From NCBI RefSeq assembly GCF_965216415.1, contig NZ_CBDCFU010000002.1: a stretch of DNA of 64,000 nucleotides, one strand, 5' to 3'. Under the pieces are notes generated by a model, which saw nothing but the letters and a program-made list of their open reading frames with translations, was not told the DNA's origin and made no database searches. Both the position numbers and the translations under genes were made by a program. Below, piece by piece: positions 25,509 through 33,666 of the stretch. This DNA comes from Marivita sp003149565. GTDB taxonomy: Bacteria > Pseudomonadota > Alphaproteobacteria > Rhodobacterales > Rhodobacteraceae. Every line of letters begins with the position of its first letter. Position 1 is the first letter of the stretch.

Positions 25509-26162
25509 TTAGTCAGTCCCCTCACACAGCCTCTGTAACGCAGCTTGCACCACTGCTATCTTCACTTCGCTTTTGCTTAGACGCTGCACACGGACGTCTT
25601 TGCCTATGCTTGTGATAGAACGCGGCATATCTGATAACTGCAAGCTTTTAATGTCAGCAGGAATACTGCGATCAAGCCATGTCGCAAATTCAGGATCGCT
25701 TGCGCTTTGCTCCTGCAGATAGTTCAGAGCAGCTGACAGCTCACTCTGACATGCTAAATAGGATCGATTGGCAGCATCAACGTGTCCCCTCGCCTCTTCC
25801 CCTGCTGCCTTACCGTCATAAAACTGTGCTCGCTTCAGCATCGCCTCGTAGTCTTTGACACTGCTGGGCTTTGATTTACTGCCAGATCGTATACGCCGCT
25901 GTTGCTGCCATCGTACGTCTATCTCTGCAAACTCAGCTTCAGTTAACCATGTCTGCAGTGTTCGGTTTTGTACATGCCCACCATCACGCAGCTTTTGTTC
26001 GATCTGTGCCAGCTCAACTATGCGCCGGTTGCGTTCATCGACAGGACCAACGAGTTTGACAGTGCGAATATAACTTGCAAACTGCTTCGTTGCTGCTTCT
26101 TCAGACAACGGCGCATCACCAACCTGCTTAGGATGCCATCGACGACGCTGCTTGTTAGACAT
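25509..26162 (-). CDS. Unrecognised 217-residue island protein
   Basis: The ATG at 26162 (MSNKQRRRWHPKQVGDAPLS) is preceded by GAGGAGGTG at ideal spacing. The protein is basic at the N-terminus, mostly helical and soluble, with a Glu/Lys/Gln-rich middle and a C-terminal segment RVQRLSKSEVKIAVVQAALQ. No known domain was recognised. It lies between the 120-residue gene and the larger integrase, on the integrase strand, and could be an island regulator or a replication or recombination accessory protein. Confidence 0.65.
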   Translation of the reverse strand: MSNKQRRRWHPKQVGDAPLSEEAATKQFASYIRTVKLVGPVDERNRRIVELAQIEQKLRDGGHVQNRTLQTWLTEAEFAEIDVRWQQQRRIRSGSKSKPSSVKDYEAMLKRAQFYDGKAAGEEARGHVDAANRSYLACQSELSAALNYLQEQSASDPEFATWLDRSIPADIKSLQLSDMPRSITSIGKDVRVQRLSKSEVKIAVVQAALQRLCEGTD

Positions 26163-26460
26163 AGGCACCTCCTCATTTACACACTGCACTGTTGCTTTGT
26201 GCTGAACACGGCATGGGATTAACGCTGTGTATCCTCCTACAAACGAATGATGCACGACAATCACATGTCTGTCCAGCACACCGCCTTAGACACGCTGTGC
26301 TGCGTATACAGCGCCGAGAATACGTGCTTACGACGTACGCCCATCAACACGACGATCTAGTAATGTGTGTGATTTACTGCGTTTTTGCAGCGATATATGT
26401 GCTATACACAGAACGATTGCTGAAACGACTGACTGGCATAGTGATGCTGGGATAAAATAC
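26163..26460. other. 298-bp gap in the island without a supported gene
   Basis: It holds the ribosome binding site and presumably the promoter of the 217-residue gene. A plus-strand frame ending at 26455 has a hydrophobic stretch but no start signals. Nothing else stands out. Confidence 0.6.
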
Positions 26461-27420
26461 TCAGTCACGCAACGATGTGTTGATCACACCGCTCAATAGC
26501 TCGGTACGACGATGCAGCAGGTCTGGCTCCAAATGTGCATAACGCTGTGTCATCTGTAGACTGCTATGCCCTAATAGTCGCTGCACCTCATACAAACTAA
26601 CACCGCGATTGATGAGCAGGCTAGCATAGGTATGACGCAGGTCATGCATACGCACGTCATTCAGCTCAGCCTGCCCACGCACTTTGAACCACACTGTGTT
26701 AAAACTGTGATACGCGGTACGTGTGACAGGATTGGTGAAAACGTAACTGTCTGGTTTTACTGGTAGCATTAAGCCTTCTGTGACAACACGAGTAGCATTC
26801 AGCGTATCCACCGCAGCACTGCTGAGAACAACACGGCGTGACCGGCCATTCTTACTCAGCGGCACTGTCCAAATACGCTTGGTGAAGTCTATGTCCTGCC
26901 AACGCATCGTACGTACTTCACCTTTGCGAGCACCCGTCAACAGCAGCAACTGCACGATGTGATAGATATAAGGATGCCTGTCAGCGCGACAAACCTGCAA
27001 TAATCTCTCAATCTCTGTCTCAGTCAGAAAACGCTGCTTGTAGTCACCAAGACGCAGGCGTTTGATGTTGTGTTGGTATGGGCTGTGCTGGGGAATATAT
27101 CCCCAATGCCGTGCCAGGTTCAGCATTCTGTTCATCAAGTGAATGTGCTTGTTGATCGTTGCTCGTTGATAACCTGCTACAAGCTGCTCGCGCACCCACA
27201 CATCCAGCACAGGGTTGGTCAAGTCTACCATCAAGTATCGCCCCATGCTGGGTCTGATGTGCTTGTTGAACACACCCCAATCATGCTGTGTCACTCGCTT
27301 TGTAGCTTGAGCGTGAGGAAAGTAGTGATCATCGAAGAACACACTTACCGTGAGCGTGTCGCCACTGCTACGATGCTGATCTTCTCGGGATTTACTGCGG
27401 TTCAGGAACGGTATCATCAT
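26461..27420 (-). CDS. Tyrosine-recombinase integrase of the island
   Basis: A 319-residue phage-type integrase. The ATG at 27420 (MMIPFLNRSK) has GGAG close upstream; the next codon is also ATG. The N-terminal region (about 20-130) carries arm- and core-binding domains, with TINKHIHLMNRMLNLARHWG typical of the SAM-like core-binding part. The catalytic domain has TGARKGEVRTMRW (Arg), LSKNGRSRRV (Lys), HDLRHTYASLL (His/Arg), LGHSSLQMTQRYAHL (His/Tyr). It starts about 120 bp from the right border repeat, the usual place for an integrase next to its att site. Confidence 0.93.
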   Translation of the reverse strand: MMIPFLNRSKSREDQHRSSGDTLTVSVFFDDHYFPHAQATKRVTQHDWGVFNKHIRPSMGRYLMVDLTNPVLDVWVREQLVAGYQRATINKHIHLMNRMLNLARHWGYIPQHSPYQHNIKRLRLGDYKQRFLTETEIERLLQVCRADRHPYIYHIVQLLLLTGARKGEVRTMRWQDIDFTKRIWTVPLSKNGRSRRVVLSSAAVDTLNATRVVTEGLMLPVKPDSYVFTNPVTRTAYHSFNTVWFKVRGQAELNDVRMHDLRHTYASLLINRGVSLYEVQRLLGHSSLQMTQRYAHLEPDLLHRRTELLSGVINTSLRD

Positions 27421-27540
27421 GGTCTCCACTGCGTGATCGCTATAGCATATTGTCAGATCGCTGTGCGGACGAGCACAGAGACTGCCTACGCAGTCGTTGC
27501 GTGCTGTCGTAGACCTTGGCTTTGTGTGTGAGAGCAATCG

Positions 27541-27554
27541 TCTTCTTGCTTCCA
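27541..27554 (+). repeat. 14-bp porin fragment at the right border, candidate attachment core
   Basis: TCTTCTTGCTTCCA is identical to codons 4-9 of the intact porin at 21675-21688. The base to its left already differs, and no ATG or porin leader is present. Its last seven bases also form the target duplication of the IS that follows, so the IS inserted after this border existed. Confidence 0.6.
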
Positions 27555-28946
27555 GGTTGTGTCTCGAAAGTTGTGGAAATTCTCCAGCGGCGCTCTCCGA
27601 GTATTTTGATTTGTGCCTGATCAGGCGGCGAGGTCAAGTGTCATGGGTTCGATCGGTTGGTTGATGGTCTGCCATCCGTCGACTTTACGCATCTGGATTT
27701 GCCCTGAAGCGAGCAGCGCCCAGAGCAGCATTGGCACGGTTTCTGGGCATGGCAGCACGGTCTGTGTTTTGATCCTACGGCGGAACTCGCCGTTGAGGCG
27801 CTCGATGGCGTTGGTCGTCCTTGCAGACTTCCATTGCGACGGATCGAGCCGCGTGAAGGCAAAGAGGCGGTCACCGGCTTCCTCAAGGCTGTCGGCAACA
27901 GCTCGACACTTGAGGCGCCATTTGCGCAGGAAAGCCTTGCGCTTCTGCTCCACCTCTTCGGCTGTGTCGGCGTAGATCATGTCGCGGTAATCTTCCGTGA
28001 GCTCATCCTGTACATGCTCGGGGGCATGGCCAAGAAGGTTGCGATGCTTATGAACCGTGCAGCGCTGGATGGGGAGCTCGTCCCCCCACAGCGCGACCAG
28101 CGCGGCCTCCAGCCCTGGGGCGCCATCCACGATGACAAATTCGGGACGCTTGAGACCGCGCGCATCGAGGTCATCAAGGAATTGACGCCAGGCGGCCATG
28201 CTCTCTCCGCCCATATTCTTTATGGAAAGCAGTACTTTCTGGCCATCACGGCGCACGCCGATCGCAGCCAGAACCGAGATGTTCGTGGCCTTTTTGTCGA
28301 TCCGGGTCTTGATCACCGTGCCGTCGAGGATCACGCGCACGATGTCTTCTTCCGCAAGGCTCCGAGCGCACCAGGCATCCCAATCCGTCTTCACCTTGCG
28401 CCAGGCACGGCTCACAATGTCCTTACTCACGGCTCCTTTGAACAGCGCAAACAGCGCCCGCTTGACCCGCCGCGTGTTGGTACCCGACAGGTAGACGCCG
28501 ATGATCAGCGCCTCAGCCGCTTTAGTCAGGCGCTGGTAGCGCGGCAAAGCCTTTGACCGCCATTCGCGAACCTTGCCATCTTCGTCCTCAATCCGAGCGC
28601 GCGGCACGCTGACGGTCTCGGTGCCAAAGGTCCCTGTGATCTGGCGCTCCCGTTTCCCGTGGCGATAGCCCTTCGCACCCCCGATCTCACGGCTGTAGCG
28701 CAATCGGCCCAGGAAGCCGTCCAGTTCCTCCTCAAAAACAGCTTCGATCGTCGTGCGAATATTAGCTCGCAGCCGGTCCTCGATCGGATCAAATCCCTCT
28801 TCACATGCGAGTAGCGAAATCGGGCTGGTGTCTGTAGTCTTGGTCATGGCGTGATCTCCTAGGCGGTGCCAGCCGCCGGTTGGGTGGTTTTGGGTCACCC
28901 GGAGATTACGCCTCCTTCAAATTTCTACCAACTTCCCGACACGACC
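27555..28946. mobile_element. IS256-family insertion sequence, 1392 bp
   Basis: Imperfect terminal inverted repeats: left end GGTTGTGTCTCGAAAGTTG, right end read inward GGTCGTGTCGGGAAGTTG, similar for about 27 bases. A 7-bp direct repeat GCTTCCA flanks it (27548-27554 and 28947-28953). The family usually makes 8-9 bp duplications, so one base may have changed. One transposase gene on the minus strand fills it. It interrupts the second porin between codons 9 and 7 (duplicated codons). Confidence 0.9.
27621..28847 (-). CDS. IS256-family (Mutator-type) DDE transposase
   Basis: A 408-residue transposase. The ATG at 28847 (MTKTTDTSPISLLACEEGFD) is preceded by AGGAGATC. Family motifs include LRYSREIGGAKGYRHGKRER, LIIGVYLSGTNTRRVKRAL, VILDGTV (first catalytic Asp), FVIVDGAPGLEAAL (second Asp), QRCTVHKHRN and TNAIERLNGEFRRR, containing the catalytic Glu. 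It appears intact, so the IS could still be active. Confidence 0.95.
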   Translation of the reverse strand: MTKTTDTSPISLLACEEGFDPIEDRLRANIRTTIEAVFEEELDGFLGRLRYSREIGGAKGYRHGKRERQITGTFGTETVSVPRARIEDEDGKVREWRSKALPRYQRLTKAAEALIIGVYLSGTNTRRVKRALFALFKGAVSKDIVSRAWRKVKTDWDAWCARSLAEEDIVRVILDGTVIKTRIDKKATNISVLAAIGVRRDGQKVLLSIKNMGGESMAAWRQFLDDLDARGLKRPEFVIVDGAPGLEAALVALWGDELPIQRCTVHKHRNLLGHAPEHVQDELTEDYRDMIYADTAEEVEQKRKAFLRKWRLKCRAVADSLEEAGDRLFAFTRLDPSQWKSARTTNAIERLNGEFRRRIKTQTVLPCPETVPMLLWALLASGQIQMRKVDGWQTINQPIEPMTLDLAA

Positions 28947-29843
28947 GCTTCCACCGCGCTGGTTGCAACCGCTGGCATCGCGGCAGCCGAAGTTAAAATC
29001 TCCGGCTATGCAGAAATCGGCGTCATCGGCGGCGACATCTACGAGACCGATCAGTGGCACACTGACATTGACGTCACATTCTCCATGACCGGCGAATCCG
29101 ATGGTGGCTTGGCGTTCGGTGCATCTGTCGACCTCGACGAGAATGGTGCTTTCGGCAACACCACCCAAGGTGGCGAAACATACTTCCTGTCCTACGGCGC
29201 ACTGCGCTTGGACATGGGCGACACTGACGGTGCTTTCGACGCAGCAATGCGCGAAGTCAACCTCGCAGGTGCGTCCATTGCGGACGACGAAACAGAGCAC
29301 GCAGGCTTCAACGGCAACTCCGGTCTCGACGGCACCTTCGACGGTCAGATCGCGCGCGTGTCCTACTCCGCAGCTGGCTTCACAGCCGGTCTCTCCGCTG
29401 AAATCGACGACAGCGGCGATGCTGACCCGGTTTGGGGTCTCGGCCTGCGTTACACCACCGATCTCGGTGGCGCAGCAGTCGGCATCGGCCTCGGTTACCA
29501 GACTCAGGAAGACATCGGTGACCTCGTTGGTCTGAGCCTCGACGCCACAATGGCAAACGGGTTCTCCGCAGCAATCAACTACTCCGAGCTGGACCCGGAA
29601 GTTGGTGACGACAACGTCACTCACCTCGGTCTCGGCGTTGGTTACACCATGAACGCACTGTCGGTTGGTGTTAACTACGGTGTGAACGAAGTTGACGGCG
29701 ATGAAGTCTCCTCCGGTTTCGGCCTCGCAGCAACTTACGACCTGGGCGGCGGTCTCGCAGCTCACCTCGGCTACGGCAACAGCGACGTCGACGGTGCTGA
29801 CGATTCCGATCGTTACTCGCTCGGTCTGTCGATGAGCTTCTAA
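28947..29843 (+). pseudogene. Second porin, 5'-truncated and cut off by IS256 and the island
   Basis: The reading frame resumes at codon 7 (ASTALVATAGIAAAEVKISG) directly after the IS, and is intact to the stop, ending YSLGLSMSF. It lacks its promoter, start codon and first six codons; the other six-codon part has only a 14-base remnant left of the IS. A GTG inside the IS could start a 325-residue fusion, but this would lack a proper signal peptide. The mature part is very like the intact porin, with shorter or changed loops, for example DENGAFGNT in place of a longer Asp/Ala/Gly stretch. No internal stop suggests recent loss. Confidence 0.88.
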
Positions 29844-29870
29844 TAGCTCATAACCAGATTTGGTTAAGGA

Positions 29871-29900
29871 AAGAGCGGGCCATGTGCCCGCTCTTTTCTT
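29871..29900 (+). terminator. Rho-independent terminator of the second porin
   Basis: AAGAGCGGGC-catgt-GCCCGCTCTT is a 10-bp perfect stem followed by a T-rich tract. It is the counterpart of the terminator after the intact porin. Confidence 0.9.
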
Positions 29901-29945
29901 TTGTGCGTCTGCCAAGTAGCTAGTCAGAAAAAGGCCGGTGCTTCG

Positions 29946-31415
29946 ATGCAGACCAATCCGATCAACATCATCAAGTCGACTTACGATCAGGCGCTTGCTC
30001 TCGCGCGTCAGGGGGATTTCAGAAAAGCCGCCGGACTGCTAGATGGCCTCGCGCTGAAAGCGCCAAACCAACCCGAAATACATTTTCAGCGCGCCCGCAT
30101 GGCGGACAAGCTGGGGGATCCGGAAAAGCGGCTGTCTTCTATTGACCGTGCAGTTGCCTTACGCGGCACAGAACCCGCTATCCTGAATGAAGCCATTGCT
30201 GCCCATAAATCCGCAGGACACCATGATATAGTCCTCAAGCTATATGACAGCCTGATCGCGCTTGATCCAAAAGCCATCAAACCCCAAGCCGAAAAAGCAC
30301 TGTATCTGCAAACCGCAGGGCGGTTTGACGAGTCGGAAAAACTCCTCCGAAAGCTGCAGAAAAAAAATCCCCATGATGCCGAACTTTATCGGATGCTGGC
30401 GACCACGATTCGCATCGCGCCAAACGATCCTATGATCGGTGCGATGCGTCGGCTTGCCAACCACCCCCGCTTGTCAGCGCAAGGCCGCATGCACATCAAC
30501 TTCGCCCTGGCGAAAGCGATGGAAGATACCAAGAACATCGCCAAGGTTTTTCCGCATCTGCGCGTTGCCAACAAAACCCAGGCGGAGCTTTTCCCGGATG
30601 ATCCGGCCGCCCGCGCTGCCGAACATCAGGGCGTGTTGAATGCGCAAGAAGGGCTCGCTCCCATCTCAGCGTCACAGGGCACCGATCCAGCACTGATCTT
30701 CGTGACCGGCCTACCCCGCTCGGGCACGACACTTGTTGAACAAATCATTGCCAGCCACAGCCAGGTACACGCTGGTGGAGAGATGGCCACAGCCTTGCGC
30801 ACCGCGTACAGCATTTTTGGGCAAGGCGCTGAGATGCGCTCTTTGAGTGATGAACCAGCGCAGAGCTTTCAAAGCTTCGTAGCGCGGCTCAGCGCTGCAA
30901 ACCGGCCCTATGCCGATACGTCCAAACCAAATCTGACCGACAAGTCGATCATGGCGTTCCTGATCTACGGATTGCTTCATGCGACCTTGCCGAATGCACG
31001 TTTCATTGTCGTGCATCGCGATCCACGCGACATCGCTCTGTCGATCTACAAAAACCATTTCAACAGTGGCACACATCGCTACGCCAATGATCTCGCATCC
31101 ATCGCAGAAGTCATAAAGTCTTTCCGTAAGATCATCGCGCATTGGCGTGCTGTTCTTCCCGACAGGTTTGCCGAAATCCACTACGAAGATCTGGTATTGG
31201 AACCCGAGACACAGTCGAGGAAACTGATCACAGCTGCCGGGCTGGACTGGGAAGATCAGTGCCTTAACTTCCACAAGAAAGGCGGCACCATAAAGACGCT
31301 TAGTCTGCACCAGGTCCGCCAGCCAATCTACAAAAGCTCAGCCGCAGCATGGCGCCGCTACGAGACCGAGCTGCAACCCTTCATCGACGCTTGGGGAGAC
31401 ACACCATGGGATTGA
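29946..31415 (+). CDS. TPR-containing sulfotransferase
   Basis: A 489-residue cytosolic protein. The N-terminal half (about 1-200) is made of tetratricopeptide-like helical repeats. The C-terminal half is a PAPS-dependent sulfotransferase: the 5'-phosphosulfate loop TGLPRSGTTLVEQ at about 254-266 and the 3'-phosphate motif VVHRDPRDIALSIYKNHF further on. The acceptor could be a peptide, lipid or glycan. The start chosen is the ATG at 29946. Its end overlaps the start of the YggS gene by ten bases. Confidence 0.9.
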   Translation: MQTNPINIIKSTYDQALALARQGDFRKAAGLLDGLALKAPNQPEIHFQRARMADKLGDPEKRLSSIDRAVALRGTEPAILNEAIAAHKSAGHHDIVLKLYDSLIALDPKAIKPQAEKALYLQTAGRFDESEKLLRKLQKKNPHDAELYRMLATTIRIAPNDPMIGAMRRLANHPRLSAQGRMHINFALAKAMEDTKNIAKVFPHLRVANKTQAELFPDDPAARAAEHQGVLNAQEGLAPISASQGTDPALIFVTGLPRSGTTLVEQIIASHSQVHAGGEMATALRTAYSIFGQGAEMRSLSDEPAQSFQSFVARLSAANRPYADTSKPNLTDKSIMAFLIYGLLHATLPNARFIVVHRDPRDIALSIYKNHFNSGTHRYANDLASIAEVIKSFRKIIAHWRAVLPDRFAEIHYEDLVLEPETQSRKLITAAGLDWEDQCLNFHKKGGTIKTLSLHQVRQPIYKSSAAAWRRYETELQPFIDAWGDTPWD

Positions 31416-32065
31416 CCGACATCACCACGCGCATTGCAAAAGCCGCAAAAGACGCGGATCGTGATCCAGCGGACATCACCCTGATTGCCGTGTCAAAGGT
31501 GCAACCGAACGACCGGGTCGAAGCCGTACTAAAGGAAGGTCACCGCAGTTTTGGCGAAAATCGCGTGCAGGAAGCAGCCGGCAAATGGCCCGATTTTCGC
31601 GAAGCCTTTAGCGGCATCGATCTGCATCTGATCGGCCCTCTGCAAAGCAATAAGGCGCGTCAGGCATTCGAACTTTTCGACATGATCCATACGCTCGACC
31701 GGCCCAAACTGGCCAATACTTTTGCCCGGCTCGCGCAGGAAATGGGCCACTGTCCGCCCCTCTTCATTCAGGTGAACACTGGGGAAGAACCGCAGAAAGC
31801 TGGGATCGCACCGGCCGACACCGACGCCTTTGTTCAGGAATGCCGCACGCTCGACTTACCGGTCCAGGGCCTGATGTGCATCCCGCCGGTGGACGAAACC
31901 CCTTCTCTGCATTTCGCCCTGTTGCGCAAGTTGGCCAGTCGCAATGGCCTCAGCCAACTCTCGATGGGCATGAGTGACGATTTCGAACAGGCCATTGCCT
32001 TCGGTGCTACACATATCCGTGTCGGCTCGGCCCTGTTCGGCGAACGGGTTCCGCCTGCGGGATAA
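31406..32065 (+). CDS. YggS/PROSC-family pyridoxal phosphate-binding protein
   Basis: A 219-residue PLP homeostasis protein. Motifs: LIAVSKVQPNDRVEAVLKEG, where the lysine binds PLP, FGENRVQEAAGKW, HLIGPLQSNKAR and LSMGMSDDFEQAIAFGATHI with IRVGSALFGER at the end. GGGGAG precedes the ATG at 31406, inside the sulfotransferase gene end. The family controls free PLP levels and affects amino acid metabolism. Confidence 0.95.
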   Translation: MGLTDITTRIAKAAKDADRDPADITLIAVSKVQPNDRVEAVLKEGHRSFGENRVQEAAGKWPDFREAFSGIDLHLIGPLQSNKARQAFELFDMIHTLDRPKLANTFARLAQEMGHCPPLFIQVNTGEEPQKAGIAPADTDAFVQECRTLDLPVQGLMCIPPVDETPSLHFALLRKLASRNGLSQLSMGMSDDFEQAIAFGATHIRVGSALFGERVPPAG

Positions 32066-32071
32066 GTCGGA

Positions 32072-32111
32072 TTTTCCGTCGACGGAAAACCCGGATGCCT
32101 CGACGCATCCG
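32072..32111. repeat. Pair of unlike palindromes after YggS
   Basis: TTTTCCGTCGACGGAAAA (32072-32089, perfect) and CGGATGCCTCGACGCATCCG (32092-32111, one mismatched pair), centres 21 bp apart, both with TCGA in the middle. They lie at the 3' end of the YggS gene in the gap with the convergent ATP synthase operon. Confidence 0.8.
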
Positions 32112-32129
32112 CCCGCACCCACGAAAAAA

Positions 32130-32154
32130 CAAAAAGCCCCGGAAAACCGGGGCT
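32130..32154 (-). terminator. Rho-independent terminator of the F0 ATP synthase operon
   Basis: On the minus strand an 8-bp stem AGCCCCGG / CCGGGGCT with a four-base loop is followed by TTTTTGTTTTTTCG. It lies 25 bp after the atpF stop. Confidence 0.9.
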
Positions 32155-32178
32155 CTTATCATGTTGCGATCAGGAAAA

Positions 32179-32739
32179 TCAGTGCAGCTTCTGACCAACC
32201 TCGGCGATCGCTTCGTCAATGCTCTTGGCCGCATCTTTGGCGGTCATTTGCTTGGCGACAACGTCGCGGGCAGCCTCGATGGCGACGGCAATTGCACGGT
32301 CACGCACTTCTTTGACCGCGCTGGCCTCAGCGGATGCAATCTGATCCTCGGCGGCTGCCAAACGACGCGCAATGGATTTTTCAAGGTCGGCCTTGGCCTG
32401 CTCACCGGCCAGAACGGCTTCTTCCTTGGCATGCGCGATGATCCGGTCGGCTTGCTCCTGAACTTCTCGCTGACGGCGCTCGTAGGAGGCCAGAAGCGCC
32501 TGTGCTTCTTCGCGCACCGCTTTCGCTTCATCCAGTTCGCTCTTGATGCCTTCGGCGCGCTTGTCCAGCATGCCCATCAGCAGAGTCGGAACCTTGAAAT
32601 ACAGCAACACACCGAGGAAGACGATGAAACCAATCGTCACCACAAAATCGGTGTTCTTGAGCGAAAAGAAGGGTCCGGACGCGGCAAATGCGGGGCTTGC
32701 GAGCAGCGATGCCGCGGCAATGGTCATGATACGGTTCAT
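32179..32739 (-). CDS. atpF: ATP synthase F0 subunit b
   Basis: Peripheral-stalk subunit linking F0 and F1. The ATG at 32739 (MNRIMTIAAASLLASPAFA) is preferred; a GTG at 32748 is in frame. A signal-peptide-like N-terminus is followed by one membrane helix (TDFVVTIGFIVFLGVLLYF) and a long charged coiled coil to the end. It is the last gene of the operon, eight bases after the b' gene start-stop junction. Confidence 0.93.
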   Translation of the reverse strand: MNRIMTIAAASLLASPAFAASGPFFSLKNTDFVVTIGFIVFLGVLLYFKVPTLLMGMLDKRAEGIKSELDEAKAVREEAQALLASYERRQREVQEQADRIIAHAKEEAVLAGEQAKADLEKSIARRLAAAEDQIASAEASAVKEVRDRAIAVAIEAARDVVAKQMTAKDAAKSIDEAIAEVGQKLH

Positions 32740-32744
32740 GTCGC

Positions 32745-33290
32745 TCACCCCTTCAACTGTGCATCGACGGCAGCGGCAATGGCTGCATCGTCGGCTTGAC
32801 CACCAACTGCAGCAACGATGCTGCCGGCAGTGTCTTTGGCCACAGCTTCCACGCTCTCAACAGCAGAGGCGCGAATGTCTGCGATGGCTTTCTCGGACTC
32901 GGCGGCCTTGGCTGCGATTTCCGCATCCGCCTTGGCAATTGCCTTGTCCAGTTCGGCCTGCATTTCGGCTTTGTTCTTGGCAATAATTTCCTGTGCTTCC
33001 GCACGGGCATCGGCCAGAGCCTTGTTGTAAGCCTCTTCGGCTTCGACAGCTTTCTGCTTGAGGTCTTCAGCAGCCGCCAGGTCGTTGGTGATAGTGCCTT
33101 GTCGTTCCGCCAGAACCGTCGCAATGCGCGGCAACGCGATGCGGGACAGGACAAAGTAAATCGCGATCAGTGCGATCAGAAGCCAGAAAATCTGGTTCGG
33201 CATCCAGTCGGCGCAAAGCTGTGGCATGCCGATGGCGCTGCCATCCGGACCCACACAAGCGCTGGCTGTACCAGTGGTTTCGGTTGCCAT
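32745..33290 (-). CDS. atpX: ATP synthase F0 subunit b'
   Basis: The second, diverged stalk subunit found in photosynthetic and other alphaproteobacteria. The 181-residue protein has a membrane helix (PNQIFWLLIALIAIYFVLSR), a short RIALPRIATVLAERQGTI segment and a long Ala/Glu/Lys-rich coiled coil. It lies between the c and b genes. Confidence 0.93.
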   Translation of the reverse strand: MATETTGTASACVGPDGSAIGMPQLCADWMPNQIFWLLIALIAIYFVLSRIALPRIATVLAERQGTITNDLAAAEDLKQKAVEAEEAYNKALADARAEAQEIIAKNKAEMQAELDKAIAKADAEIAAKAAESEKAIADIRASAVESVEAVAKDTAGSIVAAVGGQADDAAIAAAVDAQLKG

Positions 33291-33375
33291 ATCGTCCTCC
33301 GTCGGAACTTGTCGTTACATCGGGCGGGCCGCGTGATTACGGCACCGCCCGCGCGTAAGGATTTAAGTCCGAAAC

Positions 33376-33600
33376 TTAGACGGCGAACATCAGCAGCAGC
33401 GACACGAGGAACGCGAAGATCCCCAGCGCTTCTGCAAACGCGATACCGATGAAGAGCGTTGCTGTCTGCGATGCAGCAGCGGACGGGTTACGCAGAGCAC
33501 CTGCGAGGTAGTTGCCGGCCACGTTGCCCACCCCGATTGCGGCTGCGCCGGAACCGATTGCTGCCAGGCCTGCGCCGATATGTGCGAGATCGCCTTCCAT
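33376..33600 (-). CDS. atpE: ATP synthase F0 subunit c
   Basis: The 74-residue proton-carrying ring subunit. Two hydrophobic helices flank a polar loop AGALRNPSAA; the essential acid is Glu in FIGIAFAEALGIFAFLVS. A Gly/Ala-rich first helix is as expected. The residues around the acid lack the Na+-type pattern, so the ring should carry protons. Confidence 0.97.
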   Translation of the reverse strand: MEGDLAHIGAGLAAIGSGAAAIGVGNVAGNYLAGALRNPSAAASQTATLFIGIAFAEALGIFAFLVSLLLMFAV

Positions 33601-33666
33601 GTGAATTCTCCTTACGATTGGAAGTTAGCGTTTAGGCGTAGGGTGCGTGATGTCACGCACCGAACA

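Larger units (their letters stand above)
21673..27554. mobile_element. Candidate integrated island inserted into the 5' end of a porin gene
   Basis: A stretch of lower GC than the flanks, carrying two tyrosine recombinases, several unrecognised small genes and no phage structural genes. The right border (27541-27554) repeats 14 bases of the intact porin's codons 4-9, and the 319-residue integrase starts about 120 bp from it. No second porin 5' end with start codon exists at that border. This fits attL inside the intact porin and attR at the truncated one, with the element carrying a porin body. The exact left edge cannot be fixed because the two porins remain similar downstream of the crossover. 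Confidence 0.5.

Noticed and set aside
22706..27420. The island as a complete prophage
   Set aside because: No capsid, tail, terminase, lysis or replication genes are visible, and the region is only about 6 kb.
21664..29843. Simple tandem duplication of a porin followed by insertion between the copies
   Set aside because: The second copy would still have its leader and start codon next to the island border. Only 14 bases remain there, which fits an att core better. It is not fully excluded.
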